Below are positions 24,802 to 33,099 of a stretch of DNA of 64,000 nucleotides, one piece after another (within the stretch, counting starts at the first letter, position 1; every line of letters begins with the position of its first letter). The position numbers and the translations under genes were made by a program. The notes beneath the pieces were generated by a model. The model ran no database searches. It saw only the letters and a program-made list of their open reading frames with translations, and had not been told where the DNA came from. The stretch is from Gemmataceae bacterium (GTDB lineage Bacteria; Planctomycetota; Planctomycetia; Gemmatales; Gemmataceae): NCBI GenBank assembly GCA_022842245.1, contig JALHPZ010000002.1, positions 62,001 to 126,000 of the forward strand, written 5' to 3'.

Positions 24802-26445
24802 ATGCGATTCATTATCGCGAACGAATTCTACCAGCAGATGTTGCAGATGCCGGACCACACGCCGGACTGCTACGTCAGGCCCGGTGAATACCTGCACCAC
24901 ATGTACATCGACGGTATCAAGTATGCCGTCGCCCCCGCCGTGCTGGACTGCCTCGACCAGGCGATCGAGGCCGGCGATAAGGAGGCCGTCGAGCACCTGC
25001 AGCTCCACAAGTTGCACTACGAGCAACTTCTGGCCGACGCCGAACGATACGGGAGTCTGGAAGGCGTCACGCTCCTCGGCGACCCCCCCCCTTCGGAGGA
25101 GGACGAAGCGCCGCCGATGGGGAATCAGTATGTGCCGCGCACGCCCACGAAATGGGAAGATCTTGGCCTGCCGAGCGCCTTTCTCTTCGACATGGTGCTG
25201 CGGACCATTTTCTCGCGGGGTCAAGTGACCGGGAACGAGGTCGCCAACGAACTGGCCGTACCGTTCCCCGTGATCGCGCCGATCCTTCAATCGATGCGGA
25301 AGCAGACACTGGTGGATATCGTGGGGCAGCGGAACGGCGGGGGAGACGCGGGATTCGTCTACGAAATCAAGCCGCCGAAGGGCACGGCCGCGTTGCAGGA
25401 GGCGATGGAGAAGACGAGCTACGTCGGCCCGTTGCCGGTTCCGTTCACGGATTACGTCGAGGCCGTCCTGGCGCAGACTGTCAAGAAGATCATGGTCACA
25501 CGACGCAGCATCCGCAAGGCGTTCGAGGACCTGGTCGTCACCGACGACATGTTCAACGAAGTCGGCCCCGCCATCAACTCCGCGCAATCGATCTTCTTTT
25601 TCGGCTATCCCGGCAACGGGAAGACCAGCATCGCCGAGCGCATCACGCGCCTGCTGGGCGACGCCATCTACATTCCGCACACCGTCGAGGTTAACGGCCA
25701 GATCATTCGCGTGTATGATCCGATCCTGCACACGCTCGTCGCGGAGGACGAAGAGGAGTTGGGAACGCAATCCATCCTGAAAAAAGCGACGGAGTTCGAC
25801 CGCCGTTTCGTGAAGATCAAGCGCCCTACGATTGTCGTGGGTGGCGAACTGACCATGCCCATGCTCGACCTCAAGTACAACGAGACCGGCAAGTACTACG
25901 AAGCGCCGCTGCAGATGAAGGCGAACGGCGGCATTTTCATGATCGACGACTTCGGTCGCCAGCAGATGCGTGCCATGGACTTGCTCAATCGCTGGATCGT
26001 ACCGCTGGAGAAGAAATACGATTACCTCAACACCGTCTCCGGCACCAAGGTGGAGGTTCCCTTCGATCAAATCCTGATCTTCAGCACCAACCTCGACCCG
26101 ACGCAACTGGCGGACGAGGCGTTCCTGCGGCGGATCAAGTTCAAGATCGAGGTCCGCGATCCGAACGAGGAACAATACCGGCGGATCTGGGAACTGGTGT
26201 GCAAAGGCCGGCGGGTGGATTTCGATCCGAGCGGAGTCGATTATCTCGTGGATAAGTGGTATCGACCGACGAAGCGACCGTTCCGCATGTGCCAGCCGCG
26301 GGACATTCTCGACCAAATGATTTCGATCGCGAAGTACAACATGGAACGCGTGAACTTCAGCCCGGACCTGATCGACGCGGCTTGTTCGACCTACTTCATC
26401 AGCGAAGCGAAGCGCGACTTCGGCGCGAAGGTGCGGATCGACTGA
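24802..26445 (+). CDS. AAA+ ATPase with a winged-helix-like N-terminal domain
   Basis: A 547-residue protein. The second half is an AAA+ module: Walker A GYPGNGKTS (about residue 268), Walker B GIFMIDDFG (about 378), a sensor-1-like IFSTNLDP, and an arginine-bearing region ADEAFLRRIKFKIEV. The N-terminal part has a segment resembling a winged helix (FSRGQVTGNEVANELAVPFP). An acidic proline-rich stretch (PPPSEEDEAPP) is encoded by a run of nine C (25083-25091). The ATG at 24802 is preferred; an in-frame GTG at 24751 is possible but has no ribosome site. The stop overlaps the queG start by one base (TGATG). Conserved alone in planctomycetes as far as I recall; the function is unknown. Confidence 0.82.
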   Translation: MRFIIANEFYQQMLQMPDHTPDCYVRPGEYLHHMYIDGIKYAVAPAVLDCLDQAIEAGDKEAVEHLQLHKLHYEQLLADAERYGSLEGVTLLGDPPPSEEDEAPPMGNQYVPRTPTKWEDLGLPSAFLFDMVLRTIFSRGQVTGNEVANELAVPFPVIAPILQSMRKQTLVDIVGQRNGGGDAGFVYEIKPPKGTAALQEAMEKTSYVGPLPVPFTDYVEAVLAQTVKKIMVTRRSIRKAFEDLVVTDDMFNEVGPAINSAQSIFFFGYPGNGKTSIAERITRLLGDAIYIPHTVEVNGQIIRVYDPILHTLVAEDEEELGTQSILKKATEFDRRFVKIKRPTIVVGGELTMPMLDLKYNETGKYYEAPLQMKANGGIFMIDDFGRQQMRAMDLLNRWIVPLEKKYDYLNTVSGTKVEVPFDQILIFSTNLDPTQLADEAFLRRIKFKIEVRDPNEEQYRRIWELVCKGRRVDFDPSGVDYLVDKWYRPTKRPFRMCQPRDILDQMISIAKYNMERVNFSPDLIDAACSTYFISEAKRDFGAKVRID

Positions 26446-27491
26446 TGGATGACGCATCGTTGAAACAGGATTTGAAAGCCGAGGCCGAGCGTCTCGGCTT
26501 TTTCCGTTTCGGCGTCGCGCCCGCGACGGACGCGGACGGGTTCGCCCGCTTCGAGGTATGGCTCGATGCCGGATATCACGGCGCGATGGGGTATCTGGAC
26601 AAGCACCGCGCCGCTCGGCGGCATCCGGCGGCCGTCCTGCCTGCGGTGCGATCGGTCGTCATGCTGGGGTTCGACTATCCGGCCGAGCCACCCGTGGCCG
26701 GACCAAACCACGGTCGCGTCGCGGCCTACGCGCGCGGGCCGGACTATCACGAGTTCCTTTGGGAGAAATTGAACACGCTTTCCGCCTGGCTGCGCAAACG
26801 CGTGCCGGACGCGCAATCGCGCGGCGTCACCGATTCCGCGCCGCTCCTCGAACGCGACTTTGCCCGTCGCGCCGGCCTCGGTTGGTTTGGTAAAAACACG
26901 ATGCTCATCGATAAACGCCGGGGTAGTTTCTTCCTCCTCGCCGCGTTGCTGACAAGCGTGGACCTGCCGGCGGACGCCCCGCACGCCGCCAGCCATTGCG
27001 GCACCTGCACCGCATGCCTCGATGCCTGCCCGACGCAGGCATTCCCTGCCCCCGGCACGCTCGACGCGCGGAAGTGCATCAGCTACCTCACGATCGAAAC
27101 GAAGGCCGCTTTCCCGCTCGAACTCCGCGGCAAGGTCGGCGATTGGTTGTTCGGCTGCGATGTCTGCCAGGACGTCTGTCCGTGGAACCGCAACGCCGGC
27201 GAGTGGGCGACGGCGTTCCCGGCCGAACCGACCTTTGCGTCGCTCGACGCGATCGCGGTGCTGGAACTCTCCGAAGACGAGTTTCGCCGAAGATTCCGCC
27301 CGACGCCGCTGGCGCGGCCGAAACGGAACGGCCTGCGCCGCAACGCCGCCATCGTGCTGGGAAACACCGGCGACGCCCGCGCCCTGCCGGCGCTCGAATG
27401 CGCCGCCAACGATCCCGATCCGACCGTCCGGGACGCGGCGGAATGGGCGAAGTTCCAGATTCGCAATCGATCGACTCAAGTTCTGTCCTAA
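26445..27491 (+). CDS. queG: epoxyqueuosine reductase QueG
   Basis: A 348-residue protein, full length. QueG reduces epoxyqueuosine to queuosine at tRNA position 34, using cobalamin and two 4Fe-4S clusters. Visible motifs are YARGPDYHEFLWEKL, APLLERDFARRAGLGWFGKN (with the catalytic Asp region), the first ferredoxin motif CGTCTACLDACPT, and the second CDVCQDVCPWN. A HEAT-like C-terminal tail (RRNAAIVLGNTGDARALPAL) is normal for QueG. The ATG at 26445 overlaps the AAA+ stop by one base. An intergenic gap of 117 bp to gspE follows; nothing evident lies in it. Confidence 0.96.
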   Translation: MDDASLKQDLKAEAERLGFFRFGVAPATDADGFARFEVWLDAGYHGAMGYLDKHRAARRHPAAVLPAVRSVVMLGFDYPAEPPVAGPNHGRVAAYARGPDYHEFLWEKLNTLSAWLRKRVPDAQSRGVTDSAPLLERDFARRAGLGWFGKNTMLIDKRRGSFFLLAALLTSVDLPADAPHAASHCGTCTACLDACPTQAFPAPGTLDARKCISYLTIETKAAFPLELRGKVGDWLFGCDVCQDVCPWNRNAGEWATAFPAEPTFASLDAIAVLELSEDEFRRRFRPTPLARPKRNGLRRNAAIVLGNTGDARALPALECAANDPDPTVRDAAEWAKFQIRNRSTQVLS

Positions 27492-27608
27492 CCCGCAAGT
27501 CCGTCACCGGCTTTTCACTCAGATTCGTTAATCTCAGACACTTCTCATCGAGAGTCGGCTATTATCTTAAATTGTGAGAATTGCCTGCCTTCCCTGATCG
27601 TGCCGAAC

Positions 27609-29312
27609 ATGCAACTGCTCCATTCACTGATCGCCCGCGGGATTCTGCCGGACGCGGATCGGTTGCGCGCCGCCGACGCGATCGCCGCGGCCCCGGATCG
27701 CTCCCCGCACGTCACGCTCGTCGAGAAGGGGTTCGTCAAGGAAGAAGCGATCCTCCCGGTCCTCGCCGAAGAGTTCGGGATGGAATGGGTCGATCTCACA
27801 CAAGTGAAAGTCGACCCCGACGCCCTAACCGGTTCGCCGCTCAAATTGCTCAATCGCAAGAACATTATGCCGATCTCGCGGCATAATGGCACGATCGTCG
27901 TCGCCACAGGTGATCCTTACGACGCGAACTCCCTGGACGAACTGACCACGCTCACCGGCCTGCAAGTCCATCCGGTGCTCGGCTCGTCCAAGGAAATCAG
28001 TCGGCTCATCAAGGTCCACTTCGGCGTCGGCGGTGATACCGTTTCGACCCTCGTCGAAGAGCGCAAGGACGACATCGAATTCCTCGAGGACTTCGAGGCC
28101 GACGACAGCGAACTTGCCAAACAGGCGCAGGACGCGTCGGTCGTCAAGCTCGTGAACGAATTCCTCGTCGAGGCCTCCAACGAGCGTGCTAGCGACATCC
28201 ACATCGAACACGAGGAGGAAGGCCTCCGCGTGCGCTATCGGATCGACGGTCTGTTGCAGGAACAGAAACTGCCGCCGCAGATCAACCGCTTCGCCGCCGC
28301 CATCGTCAGCCGCCTCAAGATCATGGCGCGGCTGAACATCGCCGAGAAGCGCCTGCCGCAGGACGGACGCATCAAGATGCGCGTCTCAGGCCGCGAGGTC
28401 GATGTCCGCGTGTCGATCATCCCGATGATCCACGGCGAGGGGATGGTCATGCGTCTGCTCGACAAGAGCCGCATGGTCTTCAGTCTCAAGAGCATCGGAT
28501 TCCTGCCCGACATTGACAAGCGGTTCCGGCAACTGCTGGACCTGCCGCACGGGATCGTCATCGTCACCGGGCCGACCGGTTCGGGTAAATCAACGACGCT
28601 CTACAGCGCGCTCAACGAGGTCAAGAACGAGACGCTGAAGATCATCACGGTGGAAGACCCGGTCGAATACCAGCAGCCGGGCATCTGCCAGATCCAGACT
28701 CACACGAAGATCGGTCTGACGTTCGCGGCGGCACTGCGGTCGATCCTGCGGCACGACCCGGACGTGATCCTGATCGGGGAAATGCGGGACCTCGAAACGG
28801 CCGAAGCAGCGATCCAGTCGTCGCTGACGGGCCACCTGGTCTTCAGCACGCTGCACACGAACGACGCGCCGAGCGCGTTCACGCGGATGATCGACATGGG
28901 TGTCGAGCCGTTCCTCGTGTCCAGTACGGTGGAAGGGATCATGGCCCAGCGGCTGGTACGGATGATCTGCCCGGACTGCAAGACCGAATATGATCCGAAC
29001 CAGGACGAATTGCCGATCGATTTCCTGAAAAAGCACGGCGTGGACGGGAGATCGCCCCGTTTGCACAAGGGGGAGGGCTGCCGCGCCTGCCGCCAGTCCG
29101 GCTACCGCGGCCGGACCGGCATCCACGAACTGCTCGTCACCGGCGACGACATCAAGGACCTGATCGTCCAGCGAACGAACGCGAACGTGCTGCGGGGCGT
29201 CGGCTTGAAGAACGGCATGCGCACCCTGCGCGACGACGGCTGGCTCAAGGTGTTGAACGGCACGACCACCGTCGACGAAGTCGCCCGCACGACCGCGGGC
29301 GACATCACCTAA
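27609..29312 (+). CDS. gspE: type II secretion ATPase GspE
   Basis: A 567-residue GspE/PulE/PilB-type hexameric ATPase that powers pseudopilus assembly. After an N-terminal MshEN-like domain (about 1-150) come SDIHIEHEEEGLRVRYRIDG, Walker A GPTGSGKSTT (about residue 321), the Asp box, Walker B LIGEMRDLETAE, and the His box HLVFSTLHTNDAP. The C-terminal four-cysteine zinc motif (CPDCKTEYD and GCRACRQSGYRGRTG) is intact. The start may be GTG 27600 or ATG 27609; ATG is preferred. It is the first gene of the secretion cluster; gspF follows after 11 bp. Confidence 0.95.
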   Translation: MQLLHSLIARGILPDADRLRAADAIAAAPDRSPHVTLVEKGFVKEEAILPVLAEEFGMEWVDLTQVKVDPDALTGSPLKLLNRKNIMPISRHNGTIVVATGDPYDANSLDELTTLTGLQVHPVLGSSKEISRLIKVHFGVGGDTVSTLVEERKDDIEFLEDFEADDSELAKQAQDASVVKLVNEFLVEASNERASDIHIEHEEEGLRVRYRIDGLLQEQKLPPQINRFAAAIVSRLKIMARLNIAEKRLPQDGRIKMRVSGREVDVRVSIIPMIHGEGMVMRLLDKSRMVFSLKSIGFLPDIDKRFRQLLDLPHGIVIVTGPTGSGKSTTLYSALNEVKNETLKIITVEDPVEYQQPGICQIQTHTKIGLTFAAALRSILRHDPDVILIGEMRDLETAEAAIQSSLTGHLVFSTLHTNDAPSAFTRMIDMGVEPFLVSSTVEGIMAQRLVRMICPDCKTEYDPNQDELPIDFLKKHGVDGRSPRLHKGEGCRACRQSGYRGRTGIHELLVTGDDIKDLIVQRTNANVLRGVGLKNGMRTLRDDGWLKVLNGTTTVDEVARTTAGDIT

Positions 29313-29323
29313 CAACCGGATCC

Positions 29324-30544
29324 ATGCCAGATTACAGCTACGAAGCCCTTGCCAAGACGGGCCTGAAGCAGTCGGGGACGCTGAGCGCCGGATCGGAGCG
29401 CGAAGCGATCACGATGCTGGACGCGCGCGGCCTGTTCCCCATCAAGATCACCTCCGCCGGCAATCCGTCCACCTCCGGCGGCTTCGGCTTCTTCAGCGGC
29501 GTCAGCAAGCGCGAGATCGCCACCGTCTACGCCCAGATGGCCGATCTCCTCCATGCCGGCGTCCCCTTGCTTCGCTCCCTCGAAATCCTTGAGAAGCAAG
29601 GCACGAACAAGCGGCTCTCCGCCATCATGCGCGACGTGCGCCTCAAGGTCGCCGACGGCACCAACCTCGCACAGGCGATGGCGGCGCACCCCAAGGTCTT
29701 CGACGAACTCGCCGTCAGCATGGTCCGCGCCGGGCAGGAAGGCGGCTTCCTCGAAGACGTGCTCAAGCGCATTGCCACGTTCGTCGAACACCAGGAAGAC
29801 CTGAAGGCGAAGGTGGTCGGGGCGCTTGCGTATCCGGTCTTCCTCGCGGTCGCCGGCACGCTGGTGCTGAACATCCTCGTGATCTTCTTCGTGCCGATGT
29901 TCGAGCCGATCTTCGAGAAACTCGCCGCAAAGGGGGAACTCCCGGTCCTCACGACGTACCTCATCGGGTTCAGCCACTTCCAGCAGTCGTGGCTCGGCGC
30001 CTTTTCGTTGGTTGGCGCGATCGTCGGCTTCATCGCCTTCGTGCGTTGGACGCGCGGCTCCGGCCGCCGCATCGCCGACGCCGCACGACTCAAGATTCCA
30101 CTCTTCGGCAAGATCTTCCTCGGCCTCGCCCTCTCCCGCTTCACGCGAATCCTTGGCACGATGCTTCACAACGGCATCCCGCTCTTGAAATCGCTCACTA
30201 TCGCCAAGGACTCGACCGGCAACCGCGTGCTCGCCGAGGCGGTGGAGAAATCGGCGGATAGTGTCATGCAGGGCCAGAAACTCGCCGACCCGTTGCGGCG
30301 CAGCCCGCACTTCCCGTCGGATGTCGTCGAAATGATCGCCGTCGGCGAGGAAGCGAACACGCTCGAGACGGTGCTGGTGGGTATCGCGGAGAGCTTGGAA
30401 AAGCGGACCGCGCGGAACCTGGAACTGATGGTGAAACTGCTGGAACCGTTGATGTTGCTCATTATGGCCGGCGTCGTCTTGCTGGTGGTCATGGGCCTAC
30501 TGTTGCCGATCTTCAAGATGGGCCAGGCGGTCGGAACCGGATGA
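29324..30544 (+). CDS. gspF: type II secretion inner-membrane platform protein GspF
   Basis: A 406-residue GspF/PilC protein with two T2SSF domains (about 70-195 and 275-395), each ending in hydrophobic helices (KVVGALAYPVFLAVAGTLVL; LMLLIMAGVVLLVVMGLLLP). Hallmarks: YSYEALAKTGLKQSGTLSA at the N-terminus, QMADLLHAGVPLLRSLEIL, and LGTMLHNGIPLLKSL. It anchors the assembly ATPase. GGATCC precedes the ATG. The 225-bp gap to gspG contains a nested palindrome (30669-30734). Confidence 0.95.
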   Translation: MPDYSYEALAKTGLKQSGTLSAGSEREAITMLDARGLFPIKITSAGNPSTSGGFGFFSGVSKREIATVYAQMADLLHAGVPLLRSLEILEKQGTNKRLSAIMRDVRLKVADGTNLAQAMAAHPKVFDELAVSMVRAGQEGGFLEDVLKRIATFVEHQEDLKAKVVGALAYPVFLAVAGTLVLNILVIFFVPMFEPIFEKLAAKGELPVLTTYLIGFSHFQQSWLGAFSLVGAIVGFIAFVRWTRGSGRRIADAARLKIPLFGKIFLGLALSRFTRILGTMLHNGIPLLKSLTIAKDSTGNRVLAEAVEKSADSVMQGQKLADPLRRSPHFPSDVVEMIAVGEEANTLETVLVGIAESLEKRTARNLELMVKLLEPLMLLIMAGVVLLVVMGLLLPIFKMGQAVGTG

Positions 30545-30668
30545 GTGGAATTGATGAGAGATTGCATTCGGTTGCTGAATTGCCGGTCGCACTGGAAATT
30601 CTGGCACCGTTTAGGAGAATAGCAGGTATCCCACCCCGTACGGCCGCGCGGCGCGTCCGTTCTCATAA

Positions 30669-30734
30669 ATAGGCGTAAAGCCTTAACAGAACACGACTTA
30701 AAGTCTCATGTTCCGTTAAGTTCGGCCCGCCTAT
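30669..30734. promoter_or_regulatory. nested palindrome upstream of gspG
   Basis: Three nested inverted pairs share a centre. The outer pair is ATAGGCG (30669-30675) with CGCCTAT (30728-30734). The middle pair is CTTAACAGAACA (30682-30693) with TGTTCCGTTAAG (30709-30720), 11 of 12 matching. The inner pair is GACTT with AAGTC. The gspG start lies 36 bases downstream with AGGAG before it, and TATACT (30732-30737) at the edge could be a -10 box. This fits a terminator after gspF combined with a regulated internal promoter for the major pseudopilin, but neither is shown. Confidence 0.5.
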
Positions 30735-30769
30735 ACTGGCAGCAGAACCTGCCGTTTCAGGAGTTTCCG

Positions 30770-31177
30770 ATGATCGTCAAACAGTCGCGTTCGCAACGCA
30801 TGCTCCGGCCGGGCTTCACTTTGCTCGAAGTCCTCGTCGTCGTCGCCATCCTCGTGATCCTGGCGAGCGTCGCCGGCATCGCCGTCTTCAGCTTCCTCGA
30901 CGACGCCAAGGTCAACAAGGCCAAACTGGACATGACGGCGCTCGAGAAGACTTACAAGGCGATGGCGATCCAGTTCCCCGACGAGGTCAACCCCGACACG
31001 TTCAACATCGGCATGCTCGCGTCGAAGATGGAGCAGGGCCAGAACGCCCTGTTGGACCCGTGGGGCAAGCCCTACCAGTTCCGCTTCGTCCAGTCTAGCG
31101 ACACGCAGGAGATGCGGATCCAGTTCTTCACGCTCAATGACAAGACCGGCGAAGAGATCTTCTGGCCTCGCTACTGA
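30770..31177 (+). CDS. gspG: major pseudopilin GspG
   Basis: A 135-residue type II secretion major pseudopilin. The prepilin peptidase site is RPG-FTLLEVLVVVAILVIL with the essential Glu at +5. The C-terminal part carries the GspG core ALLDPWGKPYQFRF, which includes the calcium-loop region conserved in GspG. The start ATG 30770 has a perfect AGGAG at the right distance; an internal ATG at residue 11 is less likely. The gene is followed closely by gspH-like (13 bp). Confidence 0.95.
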   Translation: MIVKQSRSQRMLRPGFTLLEVLVVVAILVILASVAGIAVFSFLDDAKVNKAKLDMTALEKTYKAMAIQFPDEVNPDTFNIGMLASKMEQGQNALLDPWGKPYQFRFVQSSDTQEMRIQFFTLNDKTGEEIFWPRY

Positions 31178-31190
31178 TCCCGAGGTTCCC

Positions 31191-31751
31191 ATGATCCGCC
31201 GCACGCGTCGTCCGGGTTACACGCTGCTCGAAGTGATGGCCGTCATGGCGGTCCTCGTCGTCCTCGGCGTGATGATCCTGCCGACGCTGTCCGGCATCCG
31301 GGGGAACACGAACCTCAAGGCCGGAGCGGACATCATCCGCGCCTTGCTCGCCGAGGGTCGGGCCAAAGCGATCGAGGACGGGAAGAACTACAAGCTGACC
31401 TTCTCCACCGACGGGCGGATCGTGCGCGTCGAACCCGACGTGAACGCGATCACGGGCGAGGCGGCGCAATTCGACGCCGACGATCGCCCGATCGTTCGGG
31501 AAGAGGAACTGCCGAAGGGCGTGACGGTGGCGATCATCGACCTGCTCGACGACGAGGCGACGCCGATCGACGACGGCACCGGCCGGCAGCGCGTGGCAAC
31601 CCTCCTGCCCGACGGCACCTGCCGCGAGGACAGCGTCTTCGTCCAGCTATCCGAGGCGAACCTCAAGCCGCTCACTCTCCGCATCCGCGGGCTGACCGGC
31701 AACATCACGGTCGAGAATACACCGGCGACCGCGACGGGGGCGATGCCATGA
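31191..31751 (+). CDS. gspH: minor pseudopilin, GspH-like
   Basis: A 186-residue prepilin-like protein. The leader MIRRTRRPG-YTLLEVMAVM has Tyr instead of Phe after the cleavage site and Glu at +5. A hydrophobic helix (VMAVMAVLVVLGVMILPTL) is followed by GNTNLKAGADIIRALLAEGR, the GspH/FimT-like pattern of a helix leading into a beta domain. It is assigned to GspH by order (after GspG) and size. The stop overlaps the next start by four bases (ATGA, 31748-31751). Confidence 0.82.
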   Translation: MIRRTRRPGYTLLEVMAVMAVLVVLGVMILPTLSGIRGNTNLKAGADIIRALLAEGRAKAIEDGKNYKLTFSTDGRIVRVEPDVNAITGEAAQFDADDRPIVREEELPKGVTVAIIDLLDDEATPIDDGTGRQRVATLLPDGTCREDSVFVQLSEANLKPLTLRIRGLTGNITVENTPATATGAMP

Positions 31752-32182
31752 TCGCACGACCGACGATCACGAAACGCGACGGCCTCACTCTCCTGGAAGT
31801 GCTGCTCGCGATGGGCATCTTTCTAATGGCGATGACGGCGTTGACTCGCCTGATGGACATCGCCACCGACGCGGCGCTGGATGCCACCTTCCGCTCGGAC
31901 GCGAACCGGCTGGCGCAGTCGAAGCTCGCGGAGATCGAAGCCGGCGTGATCCCCCCGGACCTGGGTGCCGCGGGCACCTTCGACGCGGAGCCGGGCTGGA
32001 GTTGGACCATGCAATCCGAGCCGTGGAGCGTACCGAGCCTGTACACGGTCAACGTGACGGTCTCGCGGACCTCCGGCAAGCCGGTGAGCGTGACGCATTC
32101 CCAGATCGTGTATGACAGCCGGCAAATGGGGAAGTCTGGCGAGATCGCCAAGCCGGAATCGAAGGTGGGGGCCATGCCATGA
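31748..32182 (+). CDS. gspI: minor pseudopilin, GspI-like
   Basis: A 144-residue prepilin-like protein with leader TKRDG-LTLLEVLLAMGIFL, Glu at +5. The following RLAQSKLAEIEAGVIPPDLG and EPGWSWTMQ resemble the GspI pattern (QxxxAExKLxxLE, then W-containing strands). The start overlaps the previous stop (ATGA) and the end overlaps the next start, so all the minor pseudopilin genes are translated as one block. GspI nucleates the pseudopilus tip with GspJ and GspK. Confidence 0.82.
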   Translation: MIARPTITKRDGLTLLEVLLAMGIFLMAMTALTRLMDIATDAALDATFRSDANRLAQSKLAEIEAGVIPPDLGAAGTFDAEPGWSWTMQSEPWSVPSLYTVNVTVSRTSGKPVSVTHSQIVYDSRQMGKSGEIAKPESKVGAMP

Positions 32183-33099
32183 TGCGTGCACGTTCGCGGA
32201 ATCGGCGGTCGGGCTTCACGCTGCTCGAGGTGTTGCTCGCCACCGTGATCGGCATCATGCTCTTGGGCGGTCTGTACGTCACGTTCGAGATGGTGTTGAA
32301 GCAGTCCGACGCCGGGCGCACCGCCGTCGAGCGGGGCGACCTTTCGCGGGCGATCGTCAACCGGATGACGCTGGATTTGTCCGGTAGCCTCGGCCCGCTG
32401 CCGCCGAAGTCCGGCGGCGGCCTGCCCCCCGAATCGACCAACATCAATTCGGGATCCGCCGCGAGTTCGTCGAGTTCATCCAGTTCCAGCAGTTCCACGA
32501 CAGCGGGTACCGAGGGAACGACCGGTACCGAAGGCTCGACGGAAACGGAAACCACCACGACCGAAATGGCCGTCGCGGCCGACGTGCCGTTCCAGGGGGG
32601 CGTGTTCGGCTCTGGGAAGCAACTGACGCTGTACGTCAGCCGCGTGCCGACGGACCTGTTGGACGTGAATTCGGCGGCGCAGACCGCGCTCGGCGGCGAT
32701 CCGAAACCGGACCTGCGGCGGATCTCCTACTACCTCGGCGCGACCGGCGGTCTGTGCCGGCAGGAACAGTTCCTGGTCACGGCCGATGGCGTGCGCAATT
32801 CGACCGATCCCGACTACACGCGCGAGACGGTCGACCTGATCGCCGAGGAAGTGATCGATGTGAACTTCGAGTATTATGATGGCGGTTCGTGGAGTTCCAC
32901 CTGGGCCGGCGACGAAGAGAACTCGGACGGCAAGACGGTCAAGGGGCCGCCGCGCGCCATCAAGATGACCATGGTCATCGTGGATGATGGCGGGAACCAG
33001 AAGACGGTCGAACATGTGTTCGCCATCCGTGCCGCGGTCGGCACCTTCCTGCCGCCGCTGCCGCCGGAAGACACCACGACCACGACGGAGGGGATGTGA
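32179..33099 (+). CDS. gspJ: minor pseudopilin, GspJ-like, with Ser/Thr/Glu linker
   Basis: A 306-residue prepilin-like protein. Leader SRNRRSG-FTLLEVLLATVI, Glu at +5, then GDLSRAIVNRMTLDLSG, matching the GspJ pattern. Between residues about 93 and 132 lies a low-complexity linker: eleven consecutive serines, then Thr/Glu/Gly repeats (nucleotides about 32455-32570). GspJ proteins are normally near 200 residues, so the linker and the Thr-rich tail account for much of the extra length. The start overlaps gspI by four bases. Confidence 0.8.
   Translation: MMRARSRNRRSGFTLLEVLLATVIGIMLLGGLYVTFEMVLKQSDAGRTAVERGDLSRAIVNRMTLDLSGSLGPLPPKSGGGLPPESTNINSGSAASSSSSSSSSSSTTAGTEGTTGTEGSTETETTTTEMAVAADVPFQGGVFGSGKQLTLYVSRVPTDLLDVNSAAQTALGGDPKPDLRRISYYLGATGGLCRQEQFLVTADGVRNSTDPDYTRETVDLIAEEVIDVNFEYYDGGSWSSTWAGDEENSDGKTVKGPPRAIKMTMVIVDDGGNQKTVEHVFAIRAAVGTFLPPLPPEDTTTTTEGM

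Noticed and set aside
30545..30769. A short gene between gspF and gspG
   Set aside because: No frame with a start, ribosome site and plausible protein was found; the region is explained by the palindrome and a promoter-like stretch.
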